From Druceiella hillmani (lineage: Eukaryota > Arthropoda > Insecta > Lepidoptera > Hepialidae): 64,000 nucleotides of DNA. Below the pieces are notes generated by a model, which did no database searches, was not told where the DNA came from, and worked only from the letters and a program-made list of their open reading frames with translations. The DNA is taken from positions 3,014,001 to 3,078,000 of the forward strand of contig JAYKKI010000126.1 in NCBI GenBank assembly GCA_039881145.1. Reading direction: 5' to 3'. Made by a program: the position numbers and the translations under genes. This document shows, one piece after another, positions 12,422 to 24,198 of this stretch (positions are counted from its first letter, which is position 1; each line of letters starts with the position of its first letter).

Positions 12422-12725
12422 TTAGGTGTACAAATAAGTTTCAGTCATTTCACAAAAGTTGGCGCCACCAGTAAATCATGGTTAAAATTGTTGATGTAAA
12501 ACGTATCATTGTAAGGTTGGACATCTGTCAGCAATATAACCTTAAAATATTAGAGATCCTTTATCAGCATAATATATTCTTTTGTATGAGAAAATGTCAA
12601 ATTTTGAGGTGAGTAAGCGTCATTTGCGGGAACTTTTGATTTACTCCTTCAATTTGAAAAAAATCTGCAGTTGAGGCACATCGATTGCTTTAAGACCTAT
12701 CTAACGACACGCCTGTGTGCGCTGG
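12422..12725 (+). pseudogene. 5' end of a mariner element (TIR plus transposase N-terminus)
   Basis: The segment starts with a mariner-type terminal sequence, ttaggtgtacaaataagttt, preceded by TA. About 170 bp later, at 12594, a frame reads MSNFEVSKRHLRELLIYSFN then LKKICS and a stop. This is the helix-turn-helix start of the transposase and is similar to the copy at 1-1000 (HHLQEVFIFCFNMKK). The element breaks off near 12725 and the catalytic domain is missing. Confidence 0.75.
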
Positions 12726-12849
12726 ATTTTTTTCTATCCCTCAGTTACATGTATGGAGTACCACTCTTAATATTTTTTTTCATAATTCCATTACTTCATT
12801 GCATAGCGGCTCATAGAAGATACCTACCATCCACATTTCATCTATGTAG

Positions 12850-12932
12850 TGACTGTAAAATGGCTGTGACATAGGGACAGGACGAAATTATAAGGGTTCT
12901 GTTTTGGCCATTTGGCTATGGAACCCTAAGAA
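12850..12932 (+). repeat. Lepidopteran-type retroposon 3' tail, copy 1
   Basis: Contains gacatagggacaggacg, then ataagggttctgttttggcc, then tggctatggaaccctaa. Four other places in the window share this pattern, so it is a dispersed family. I know it from moth genomes as a LINE-type 3' end. Confidence 0.65.
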
Positions 12933-13624
12933 GCATAAAGTAAATAGTATTGAATAAAAAACATGGGTGAACCTAGCCATAAATTAGGTAATAATTGTAG
13001 AGCAACCTCTTTGATAATATCTGATATTAAAAAGAAATAAAGAAAAAAATTAAAATTTGGACTAGGGCAAGAAAATTGAATAAAGAATACAGACAATTCT
13101 TTTTTTAGATGAAATAAAGGAGGTTTTAAGTGACATGCAAATATGCTTGGACTGTGATTCGACATGAATGTGTGGCTTAACTGTGATAAAAATGATCAAT
13201 ATATTCAGATCACGTCAAATGACGAGATCATAGAAATCTTATTGTAGGTAAATAAAAGTAGAATATGGCAAGAGGTGATGAAGAAAAAATGAAGATGGTG
13301 AGATACGATCGCATGCAGAACCATTTCAAACCGTGGAAATCACTTTTAAATGGCTCAACGAAAAGTGATATCTGAGTTTATATCAAAGAAATAAATAAGC
13401 ATACTTAACTGCAATTAAGATAAAAATATTTTTACATCAAATGTAAATTGCGAAGTACTTTAAAAATTTGTTACAGTTTTAGTTTTATTTTCTATACACA
13501 GTAATTTAATTGTGTATTTTTAATAATGACTACAATGTGTTTTTGATATGTTTCCTTTTAAAAATTAGTATTTGCTTCTATTTAATATACTTTCATTAGA
13601 TTGACTTATTTGTTTTGCATTTTC

Positions 13625-14455
13625 AATTGTTGTGTCATCATGAAACTTGGCAACTGTGTGTAGTTCTGATGACTATATCATAATTTCCTAAAATTAAAAG
13701 AATATTTTTTTTGTCAAAAAAAAGGCAAAAAAAAATAATGGAATGTTTAAAATTAAGTGTTCACCCACTTCCAGATGTCCGAATTATTTAAAGTTTTGCA
13801 CAGATATCAAGATCTGATGACAATACAAATTTCATGAAATTAAAAATTAAATTGTATTTTAATACAAACAAACAATAAAGAAATTATTTGATTTAATACA
13901 TATGGCATTTTGTTTCTTTGATTTAATGATATCATAGCTTTTACATACACTAACATAAAATATCCATTTTAAACCTTATTTCAGAATGTTCAGTTAGAAG
14001 GTCATAAAGAGTCGGTTCGGTGCTTACAACTAAAAATAATCCAGACCCATGTATTCTCAGTATTTAAGTAATACGAAAAAGTACTTAGGATTGAGCTGCA
14101 ATTCATAAATCTGACTCAGAAATAGTGCATAATAATCGTATTTCAGGAAAACGTTACATTTTAGACAGGAGAGTAAAAGAAAAATATACACAACTATCTC
14201 TTTCATCCTTAATACTGTACGATCTAGATGCCATGAAGTGCCAAATCATTAGATTAAATAAATCCTTTCAACTACGAGTTGTCTAAGTGTTATCTATTGA
14301 AAAATATGCAGATTACTATGATATATTTTTGAGTCAAATTTGAAGTTTTTAAATCAAGCGGTTTCTGACAAAAACGGCTGTAACAGATAGATAGATACAT
14401 GCGTCATCTTGTAAGGGTTCCATTGGCCTTTTGAGGTATGGATCCCTAAAAAAGT
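13625..14455 (+). repeat. Lepidopteran-type retroposon remnants, copy 2
   Basis: A 'catcatgaaacttggca ... tgatgac' segment near 13630-13850 and a tail at 14310-14453 (aatcaagcggtttctgac, aagggttccat, gaggtatggatccctaaa) resemble upstream and terminal parts of the same family. An unrelated AT-rich stretch separates them. Confidence 0.55.
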
Positions 14456-15541
14456 ATCAAAGTTGTTGTAATTTTGAAATTTCTCGTAAATTATAATGAC
14501 AACAATCATAAATAAAATGACATTTTAAATTCAAAGTTGTTAAAACTATCCTCATTAAAAATTGCAGAATGCATTGATAATTATCTACCAAAAATAACTA
14601 CTTCGTAAAATAAAAAGAACCATGTTCATCCACCCTATGTGACAAGCCAATTTCTGGAGTGAACTGTCTGTTTAATATTTATCGGCATTTTTCAATTTTA
14701 CAGCAAGTTACATAACCAACTAGAAACATGTTTTCTATATTGTTCTTTACATCATATTGTAGATACAACTATAAGTTTTAATAAAACAACTGTATTCATT
14801 AAAAATAAATCTGTTTTATTCATGAAACATTAACTGATACAGAAGATAATTTTAACGTGATAAAAAATTTCTAGATGTTTTTCTTTACATCTATTTTTTA
14901 CGTTTTTCTTTATAATACATCTAGTAACTTATTTAAAAGTTTTAATGTACTCTAACTAAACAATAGTATAATAAATATATGGCAGATTTATTGCTAAAGA
15001 AGGCGGCAAAACATTATGTGATGGAAGTAAAATACATGTAAATTAAGATTATGTAAAATGTGAAAATTGTCTGTACCATAAAGTGTACTAATGTGTGGCA
15101 TCAAATTACACAGAATTAAAAACAAATGTGTAACATAACGTTTTGCAACTATTAATACATGCCACATTGTATGTTTAAATAATTTAAAATGATATAATAA
15201 AGCATTAACTTCACAATTTGGCTATTCGTATAATATAGTTTAGAGTGAATGAGCTTGATCCTTTTTTGGAAATAATTATTTTTGATAGTATTAATTTAAT
15301 TATATAATTTAGAAAGATATTTTAGATCCATTGACTGTGTATCATTTCTTGATTACCAAGGAAACACTAGATGAGATTATAGAATAGGTAATACTGATAT
15401 CACAATAAAAAACAGAACTATGCACAGGTAAAATCAATTCAAAAGATACATGCACTAAGGTCAGAGTTTTACTAGGTTTACTAATATCAGCCGCAGCTGT
15501 CAATGATAATTTGTGATAAATTGATCAACACTTTCCTTTGG
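14456..15541. other. AT-rich intronic stretch, nothing recognised
   Basis: No open frame above background and no repeat with partners elsewhere in the window. Confidence 0.6.
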
Positions 15542-15552
15542 ACACAAAGTAT

Positions 15553-15766
15553 TGAATATATTTGGCGTTAATTTTGTAGAAATTCATTATTCACAATTAA
15601 ATTAAACTATATGATGTAGTATTATTTCTACTTTCTTTAAGTTCTTTACCACAACCTAGGTTTCGTTTTATTACAACATCTTCAGGTGGGCTATTGGGTG
15701 GGTCGTGGTAAAGAACTTAAAGAAAGTAGAAATAATACTACATCACATAGTTTCATTTAATTGTGA
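15553..15766. mobile_element. Fold-back element, copy A, with 11-bp direct repeats
   Basis: The element begins tgaatatatttggcg and ends tttaattgtga. The 11-mer acacaaagtat stands immediately on both sides (15542-15552 and 15767-15777). After a unique head of about 37 nt, a left arm (from tcacaattaaa) runs through cctaggtttcg and catcttcaggtggg. A shorter right arm repeats its outer part inverted and ends at the 3' boundary. This copy has lost the inner part of the right arm. Copies B and C share both ends. Confidence 0.85.
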
Positions 15767-16588
15767 ACACAAAGTATATATGAGGTAAAGACAAGTTTGA
15801 ATCCTTAAACATGATTGAGAGATTGCTAAGTATTCAGTCTGATTCCCTGATGCCCATCCAATGTACCTGGAGATTGCTAATAATAAGATGTTAAACTAAT
15901 TATTATGTTAGGATAAATGTTACATTTGAGAAGCAGTTGCTGGCATTAAAGAGTCAATGTAAGCTTAAAATGTACTCGCCTGCTCAACAAACCACCTAAA
16001 TATGAGAGTAAAATCGAAATAATCTGGGATACCAGAACCATATACTTATAAATATTAGTTACTTTCCCAAGGTTGGGCGTGGCATCAACATATACATCCA
16101 TATGGAGTATTGTTGAATGAATATGTGGTGAAAAAATTAACTTAAACGATACATATGATGTGACAGCCAATAACCAGTTAATTTGTATTTTATTAGTAAT
16201 TACTACAGCAGCCATACACATTGACAATAGTAGGTACATTACATGCCAATAAAAGAAAAATTCCCAAAATATGGAAAATTGGAAAACAACTGCGCTAAAA
16301 ATGTTGGAACATTAGTGTTGTGCTACAATGAGCCTCTCACGTGCTTCTCTTGTATAATTTACCTTCTTTCATCATGTGATGAGGAAGGGCCAGTCTTCCA
16401 ATTTCAAATAAACCCAGCCTAATTGAATTTTACAACACTACCAAAAGAGGATATACACATTCGAATAGATGTGCTCGCACATGTCTTTCAACAGAAAGAC
16501 AAACAGATGTGTATGGCATGATTAATATTGCATGTATTAAAAGCTACATTATCTATTGTCATAATATGTTAATTATGAAAAAGAAACA

Positions 16589-16837
16589 GTGTTAAGGTGG
16601 GATTTCAGTGTTTTACAATGTGTTCAATCATGGCTGAACCGCACTGGTTTACCTGAAATTAGTCATGATCCACCCTCAAATATAGAGGAACCTGATCTCT
16701 GTTTACAAAATAGAAAAAGGAAAATTTGTGAGTTATGCTCTTATAAAAAGAGAAGAATGGTAAAAGCTACTCGCACAACTTGACATCTGGCTATATGTAG
16801 GAAACATACAGTTTATATGTGTCCAACTCAAGCTTAA
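16589..16837 (+). pseudogene. piggyBac-like transposase C-terminus with one in-frame stop
   Basis: A plus frame reads ...RTGLPEISHDPPSNIEE, RKRKICELCSYKKRRMVKAT, RTT-stop-HLAICRKHTVYM, CPTQA and a final TAA. The order C-x2-C, a basic stretch, a lost Cys (TGA at 16781-16783 where TGT or TGC would be expected), C-x2-H and C matches the cysteine-rich zinc-binding tail of piggyBac-family transposases, which binds the element ends. The catalytic DDD core is not visible upstream. Only this tail remains, so it is a relic. Confidence 0.6.
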
Positions 16838-17734
16838 AATATTTTACACGTTTGTTCTTTAATTTTTAGAAGTTAGTTTAAAGTTTACCAAAGGAGAAAA
16901 TTGTAAGTTATATTCCATTGTTTTTATTTACTATATAAAGTTGAAATAATTTTTGATCTCATCAAAAGCAGTGCTCTTATAGACTGATTAAGTGTTAAAT
17001 TCTAGAAGTCCATAATATCAAGTAAGTTAAAACGTATTTTTATGTTAAAAGTTATATATAAACAAATGTTCATCACATCAAAAAATAGTTAATAACTTAT
17101 TGATATTATGTGCATAAAGGATGCTATTGTTAGATAATACATTTCCGGAGGACGATTACAAGCTAACAATTTAATTTTTTTTTATACTCAGAATGAGAAT
17201 AAATTGTTCAAATGCTGGTGTAATTAATGGTCTCATAATTATTACTTAACAATAAACATTTAAGCACTCAAAGCTGTTAATACGAAAGGGTGAAATTAAA
17301 AAGTTGTATACTTTTTAATAGGTCAGATTCTACATAAATCAGTAATTCTAATAATTCCCCCATTCAAATGTATTAAAATTTTAAATGTATTAGTCATGAG
17401 ATAATGTTTCAGACTTTTATTCAGAATCAACCAAAACCCTCATTCCAATCCATCATGGCAGTATAGTTAATCGAATAGTTAAAAAATCTAATTATTCGTA
17501 GTATAAAACTAGAATAAGTTGGATTTTCAATACTTCAATATTCGTATGTAAAATTAATTAATAGCTCATTGAATTATAGTCCTGACTGAATATGACACAA
17601 TTTTTCTAATAACATTGAAATTTGCCAGAAATAATAATAATTTTCAAATATTCTCAATAAAATAAAAAATAAATTGAAAATAATTATTTATACATATAAC
17701 TAATTCTTAGATTTAGTTTGCAGAATAATATTAC

Positions 17735-17892
17735 CAAAGTGTCTCCTCATATGGCTGATATAATTTTTCTTGTGAGTGAATAATTTCTTGCACACAGTAC
17801 AGAGGTAGCCCTTGTCGATCATTTTCATCTTTACAATGTAATTTGATATTTCTCTCTTGGTCATGTACTTCCGCTTCTTTCCATCTGGATCG
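17735..17892 (-). CDS. C2H2 zinc-finger protein, coding exon 2 (finger 1)
   Basis: This 158-nt exon has acceptor AATCTTACAG (AG at 17894-17893) and donor GTAATA at 17734. It encodes DPDGKKRKYMTKREISNYIV, KMKMIDKGYL and then finger 1, CTVCKKLFTHKKNYISHMRRH, with C-x2-C-x12-H-x3-H spacing. The first base C completes the TA left by exon 1 to give Tyr. An alternative acceptor 15 nt further out (AAATGAG, then T) is also in frame and would add five residues. Basic residues before the finger (KKRK) may serve nuclear import, as inferred from composition only. The exon ends in phase 1. Confidence 0.93.
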
Positions 17893-20800
17893 CTGTAAGA
17901 TTTGTTACTCATTTCATGTCGTGTAATTCATAAAAATATTTTATGTTATTATTCAAAAGACAAAATGCACATTTTCTACATATGGTTTTTCAATATTTTT
18001 TACCAAAAATCACAATTTGTAAATTTTCTTCACATGTTCTATTTACAGACTAACGTATTGGATTTACAGTACAGCAGGATTTACAGACAGCCTAACGTTT
18101 TCATCTTAGAAAAATACTTCGTTAACACATTCATGGCGGAGCACAGCCCTGTGATTTAACTATCTTCTACTTGTGGCTCTGTTTGCATGGACTACAGTAA
18201 TGTAACGTATATGTGAATTCAGATGATAATTTATCTCTGTTCTGATTTTTCAAAATATGAAAGAGATATAAAAGAGGGAAAATTTTGAATGCTACACACA
18301 GTCAGTGTCTAGATTTGGAAATTCGGGATATACAATATGAGTTAATACATGCTAAAATGAAACTTATAGCATTTCATTTACTGGCAATACTAAACTTTAA
18401 AGTAGGCAGTTTATTAATGTCAAAAAGATGAATGCTTTCCCTCAGGAACTACTTCAGATTCTAGGATAATAGTAGCCTTGTGTTAATTCAGGCTATAACC
18501 TATCTATATCTAGATCTATCCAGAAATTGCAGAGTTACACAGTAACAAACACCTGTTCATCCAAACTTATATTAAATAAAATATCATGCTTTTTGCTTTT
18601 CATGGCTGGTGTTTTTATTTTATATATGACAATAACAACAACAAGGATTTTTATGTACAATATCTCTGTAATTTTATGTAGTTTTAATACAATTTTTTTT
18701 TTAATACTATTTTATTTAATACTATTTATTTTTTTTAATTATTTTACAGTTAAATCTACCATTTCACAAAGTTCGCAGTTAAGTGTAAATGATTGACCAT
18801 CATTTACTGAGAAAAGATATGAAGCTGACTATACCTTAATACTGGCTCTCTATTCTTCCATTTTCATTTACAACCTTTTGCATTAATATCACTTTAGGAG
18901 GAGACACACATGAGAATGATCAACTAAAATTCTTCATTATTTGCACTACATAGACAAGAGTCGGGATATTTTTGTAAACTGACAATTTTGCTTAAATACA
19001 TATCAATGTGTAGCCACAAATTAGGCTACACATTGATATGTATTTAAGCAAAATTGTCAGTTTACAAAAATATCTGACATCTCTGCTTCAAAGTAACACG
19101 TGTGACTTTTAAAATTAGCTAATTTACAAATCAAATAGCTCTTCTTCATTAATACTGTTTCACGATTAACATAATGCGTGTTTATTTATGCGTTTGGACT
19201 AAATAAACTGTTTGCAGAATTCCACAGCAAGGACAAATTTGTAAGAGTAAACACACATTTACAGTTATGCTAAGAAAAGTTTCTAGGTGCCAGTTTGAGG
19301 TTTGTTATTCGTCTAACGAACAATCATTTTTACACCATGCATTTTTTTATCACATGTGTTAATAAAATCTGCACACTTATTTAGAAATTGTTTAAAAGTT
19401 ATGTTCATAGCTGTTACTTTTATGCGACTTCCATACATAATCAAATATGTCAGGATCTCTTCACATCTTTACAACATTTCACACTTAGGTGAACGAAATT
19501 CCTTTAAACTCTCCCAAAGTAAAGATTTTTAGCTTTCGTCCACTCTCATCTCTATTCAATTTTTTTATTACAATTTACTCTTCTTTCGTCATTCCATTTA
19601 TACCTTTGCATTTTCAAGTAAGCACTTCTAATTAAAAAATAGAGCACTTAACAGAGCATTTTTTAATTAACTTTGACTTATTGTTACTTTTGCTTTCCTT
19701 AATGAATTAATTATTCTCTTTAACCACATATTAAAACTTTTTTATTTGTTCACTTTAATTAACTTTTATTAATAATGTGTAGTTTAATATGACATTTATA
19801 TTTTACATTTCTTGCAGCAACAAGTCTGCCAACTATCTGATTATATTTTTTGGTAGATATAGTATAAAATATGGGAGTTCTTGAATTGAGTGTTTCAATT
19901 TGGTCCCCATATATAACTGCAAAAAATAAACGTACTATTTTTGGTTTCTTGTGTAAACAAATTACAACCAGGTATATTACATTTTTCTTGTAGGAAAATT
20001 ATGTTGGGAGATGAAGTTTCTGTAGGAGCAGAGTAAGATTTTTTTAATCGATGCCTTCTATAGCAAATTGTAAAAATTTTTTATGACCATTTTCAATAAT
20101 AGTAGTGATAGTGAACAAGTATCACATTTTGTTATATGTACGTATTATGTACGTGTATGACTGACTATGTTAATTAGTGATTTCTTGGCTAAACAATATA
20201 CGAGTGCACATATCTAATAAGATTTCATATGAATTAGTGAGTATGTAATTTTGTAGCAGACCATATCTCACTGATGGGGTGAGATATCTCACCATAAACA
20301 CATTTCATTTGCTCCCCCGTTAACAAAATAATTTGAAAATGTTCATACTATCGAACAAGTTTTAATTAGGAAACCACATTTAATAATAATAAAGCAATAA
20401 TATTGATAATTATTAAACAATTTAACATATTTCTGAACACATGTAAAATTGGGTAAAAATTTTTTGTCATGTCACTCATTGAATGTGGTGTTATTGAACT
20501 GATCATTAAAAGTTGAGGGTTCATTTTTAAGTCCCTTTGCACAAAGTTAGGTTTAAAAGTGATGATAACGTGTGACTCAATTGTTAACCATGGATTCGAA
20601 GAATCTAAAAAGATTCTAGTTATGCATAACGAATTTCTCAAATCAGCCATTTTGACACCTACGAAGTAGGAAAGAAAGAAGTAGGAATAATAGCTGACAT
20701 GGGAGAAGCTGCTTCGCTTTACTTCGGTAACTCCATCCAAAATGACTATTACATTCAAAATTTATATATGAGTATACGAGTATACATCAATGATTGAGGA

Positions 20801-21432
20801 AACGGCTAAATACGAATATGCTTTTACAGCAACTGCACCTTATGATCACAAATTGCAATTATAAAGATCTTAGTTTACCTCACATTAACAATTTTAAGAA
20901 GATATAGGAAAACCCTTTAATTCTCCCAATTATAGGAGAAACTTTTTAGATATAAAGAACAATATTAAGAGATTTAGATAATTCTACTTTATATATGTTT
21001 CGACACATCAAAACCGGTTTTGATCATACTTTGACACTACTAATAACAAAAAATTAAATTAACAATACCTTAAACTAGCATTGATGATAAGTATTATGAA
21101 TTAATACAGTCGACTTAGAGTATGCTTGCCGTCTAATTATTCTTAAGGCTAATCACTCAACATGTTTAACTTTTTTCCAATCAACACACGTATGTTTAAC
21201 CGCTTGACGAGGCAGGGATGTTATAGGTTTTGCTTAGCCACTGGGCCACAGTAGAGGCATGGGGAGGCATAGGGGAGTTGTTGTGCAGACCGAAGTTAAG
21301 TATACCACAAGTAGACAAAAATTAAATATAACTCTCATCTGCCCAAGCAGAGTATCTCGAGTTGATTGTATGTCTATGGAATTCTTATTATTTCTTATTA
21401 ATGTAAAAACATGAAGGAATAATACAACTTAC
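17893..21432 (-). other. Intron 1 of the zinc-finger gene (about 3.5 kb)
   Basis: It begins with an excellent GTAAGT donor at 21432 and ends at TTACAG (17893). Contents are AT-rich sequence, the perfect hairpin at 18965-19074 and an 18-bp palindrome centred on aaaaccggtttt near 21015. A 130-codon minus frame at 20366-20758 has no recognisable motif and no splice or promoter support. Confidence 0.8.
18965..19074. repeat. Perfect 51-bp inverted repeat with 8-nt loop
   Basis: The left arm 18965-19015 and right arm 19024-19074 are exact reverse complements by eye, with the loop acaaatta between them. The arms are not low-complexity (they contain atacatatcaatgtgtagcc). No target duplication is evident. 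Confidence 0.95.
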
Positions 21433-22478
21433 TATAAATTGTTGACGTCTTTAGAATATGGATTCATTATATTTACAGCATTAGTATTTTCAATGGCTTC
21501 TTCAATTTTCAAATGAAATACTGAGTTATTTCTGGTATCAAATACAGCTAAGTATCTGTCATCCTTTTCGTTATCGGCCTTTAATAACAGTGTACACCGT
21601 GTAGTTAAAGGCTTTGCATCATTAGTGGTGGCGGGAGCGGTGACAATTTCTTTTTTTCGTTTATCTAAAATTTTGCGACAGGTATCCCATTCAACTTTTT
21701 TCAAAACTTCCGTGTTGCCCACTGCGTTTATTACATTCCCAAACTGATCGTAGTCCTTGCGTTTCCACTCTGCGGTTGCGCAGTTGTCTGTTATCTTTTT
21801 AAACAAATATGTAGTAATTTGTCTTGGAAACACTTTTTTGTGATTTGTTTCTTTGATTTTTTTGCAGAAAAAGTCACATTTAGTTTGTAAGACAGAAGAG
21901 TTTAATATTCGCTGCTTTTTATGTTTTTCTGAAAGACCTTTGATTACAGAGTCGATATAGGACATTTGGTTAACTTGATTCAGAGACAAGCCCTGTCCCA
22001 AGTATTCCATAATTGAATCTTCATCATCAGTAGTATTACCAGAAAAATCGGTATCAGTCTGTGCAGTATTTGTTTCTAAGCATGTATCCATCTTTTCATT
22101 TTTGTCTAAGCGCGAAATTGACGCTGGTTTTTCTATAAACGTTTGAACGACTGGCTCAAACTCATCTAAATATTCTAAATCTGAATACAAATCGTCAAAA
22201 TTGCTATTACCGACTACAGGTTCTTTTAAATTATGTATTTCAATATCATATTTGTTTTCTAAACTTTTTTTTAATGGTTCATTTTTAATTTGTGTAGGAA
22301 CATTTTCAAATGTTATATCTACTTTATCAGTCGTATTTGTGTATTTTATTAACTGTTTTATGATGTCTAGTTTCATTGTATCGCCTTGTTTCGCCGGTGT
22401 CGAAACGTCGCTGTCAAACGATATTATTTTTATAGGACAAATATCATCTTTTTCAGCTTTTCCCATATTGATATCCAT
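21433..22478 (-). CDS. C2H2 zinc-finger protein, first coding exon (acidic N-terminal region)
   Basis: The frame starts at ATG 22478-22476 (MDINMGKAEKDDICPIKI); the next Met is four codons later. It runs 348 codons without a stop. The in-frame TAG at 21434-21432 overlaps a near-perfect donor (TTTATA-GTAAGT), so the stop is avoided by splicing after 21433, leaving TA to join C of exon 2 as Tyr. The first 170 residues are rich in Asp, Glu, Ser and Thr, as in an activation or interaction region. Residues about 170-290 are more structured and basic, with SYIDSVIKGLSEKHKKQRIL, CDFFCKKIKETNHKKVFPRQ and KVEWDTCRKILDKRKKE. I see no ZAD, BTB or MADF domain. With exons 2-4 the chain is about 482 residues plus an unseen C-terminus. 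It is a likely nuclear DNA-binding protein with unknown target. Confidence 0.93.
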
Positions 22479-22696
22479 AAATTAAAAAAAGTGCGACTAA
22501 AACTACATTCACTACTTCGAAAAATAGTTTCAACACAGTTTTACAATTCAGAAATCAAAGACTTTCAAGTCAAAGTTAATTATTTATGACAGAAATCAAT
22601 CATAAATACATTTTCTAACCTATCCGGTAAACTGTCAGAATAGATCATAGACGCACAGCTGATAAATGCCACCGCATTGTGCCACCGTATTAGTAG
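22479..22696 (-). promoter_or_regulatory. 5' flank / 5'UTR of the zinc-finger gene
   Basis: Only about 220 bp separate the start codon from the target duplication of the hAT-like insertion. No clear TATA box is visible on the minus strand. The core promoter either lies in this short segment or has been displaced to the far side of the element. Confidence 0.4.
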
Positions 22697-22792
22697 GTAT
22701 TTATTAGCGATGGGCGCTAATGCTATTTTACGTTAATTTTAATCCTGCTAACATATTTACATTTAGCATTTAATTTAGCAATAGCATTGCTA

Positions 22793-23060
22793 AATGCTAA
22801 ATTAACAGACTATTTTTTGACAGCTGCTATTTGCGAAATGTATTTATTACGCGTATTAGCGTTAGCAGTTTAAAACATTGAATGCTAAATTAACAGACTA
22901 TTTTTTGACAGCTACTATTTGCGAAATGTATTTATTACGCGTATTAGCGTTAGCACAGTTTATAACATTAAATGCTAAATTAACGGACTATTTTTGTGAC
23001 AGATGCTATATGTGAACTGTATTTTTATTACGTATGTTAGCGTTAGCATATTATGTTTAG
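22793..23060. repeat. Three tandem copies of an ~89-bp unit within the hAT-like element
   Basis: Each unit starts aatgctaaattaac (22793, 22881, 22971) and contains ttttttgacagc, gcgaaatgtatttattacgc and gtattagcgttagca. The third copy is more diverged. Confidence 0.9.
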
Positions 23061-24157
23061 TACTTTTACGAGTAGAATTACGTCTGATATAGACATTGAA
23101 TGACACTTGGCAGTTATTCGTGAGGTCAAAATATGTGACAAATATTGCATTTAACAGTTAAAACTACATAAACAACTCGTATGAAAACTAAGGCAATTTT
23201 ATTTTCAATTTTTAATTCTATAAAATCATTAATGTAAAAAGGTGGCGACAAAAATCACGCAGCTATCCCAACTATCATGCTTTTATGTTAAGGGTGGTAA
23301 GAATATACCTATATTTTAAAAATATCTAAACAACTGAAAATATTAAATGAGGTTCTGATGTTGACCTCTAAATTCGAAAGTCCTGGTGCTTACGTGTTGT
23401 TGGGATAAACGCATGTCAAGGGTTTCGTGCGTTAATATAAACAATAGCGGCGAAGTTTTTGTTTATTATTTGTACTTGCATCTTTGCAAGTGTTCTAAAA
23501 ACATTTGGACGGCTTTTAAAATATTATCAAATAACATCCTGGCATAAAAGTGAATGGATAATAAATGATTGCTTATTCGAATTCCTTTTGGAATGGTTTG
23601 GCGTAGAGTTGATTGGAAATATATTACAATTATAAACTTACATTAGTCACTTTAAAACAGGCAAGATGTGTATAAACTTATTTAATTATTTCGTCACCTC
23701 TTCATGTGTTTATTAAGTATTTACATGTTGACAATATAATTGTTACTTAAAAATATTTTATCCTTCTCCTGAGGGATTACTAAATAATGACAGTAGATAC
23801 AGATCTATGATGGTTTCAGCCTAAGAGTCCTGAATATTAGTGAGCCTGCTCGGAATGCCTATCACTTTATTCGTTCTCTTGTAGTTGGGTTAAAAGCGTT
23901 GTATATGCAGATAGGTGCTTAAACCTTAAATGTGTTTTTAAATTCGTTATGGGCGACTTGTAAGCAAATGTTTTTTACATAGGTTACATATGGCAACTCT
24001 TATCGGAGACACCTTCGTAAAGATAAGATAAATATCGTTGACGACCCATTTTCAAGTTAAAAAAATATAATTAATACTAGAGTACTTTCACAATTGATTA
24101 AGGGGAACAAAATATGGTAAAAAAATGAAAACACAAACTAAAATGTAAAGACAATAA

Positions 24158-24198
24158 TTATACATAAACAATTATTTGCAATAATTGTTTATGTATAA
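24158..24198. repeat. Perfect 19-bp inverted repeat, 3-nt loop
   Basis: Arms ttatacataaacaattatt and its reverse complement surround tgc. It lies inside the hAT-like element. Confidence 0.95.

Larger units (their letters stand above)
7847..17734 (-). other. Intron 2 of the zinc-finger gene (about 9.9 kb)
   Basis: It runs from the GTAATA donor at 17734 to the ATTCAG acceptor at 7847. It carries several transposon relics listed separately: a jockey-type RT, a hAT C-terminus, a mariner 5' end, retroposon tails, fold-back copy A and a piggyBac-like C-terminus. It also has two TA microsatellites. Confidence 0.8.

Noticed and set aside
20366..20758. 130-codon minus frame in intron 1 with a hydrophobic tail
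   Set aside because: No recognised motif, no splice or promoter support, and composition typical of AT-rich intron; kept only as a note.
22793..23060. CRISPR-like regularly spaced repeats
   Set aside because: These are tandem 89-bp units inside a hAT-like element in a eukaryotic genome; there are no short repeats with unique spacers and no cas genes.
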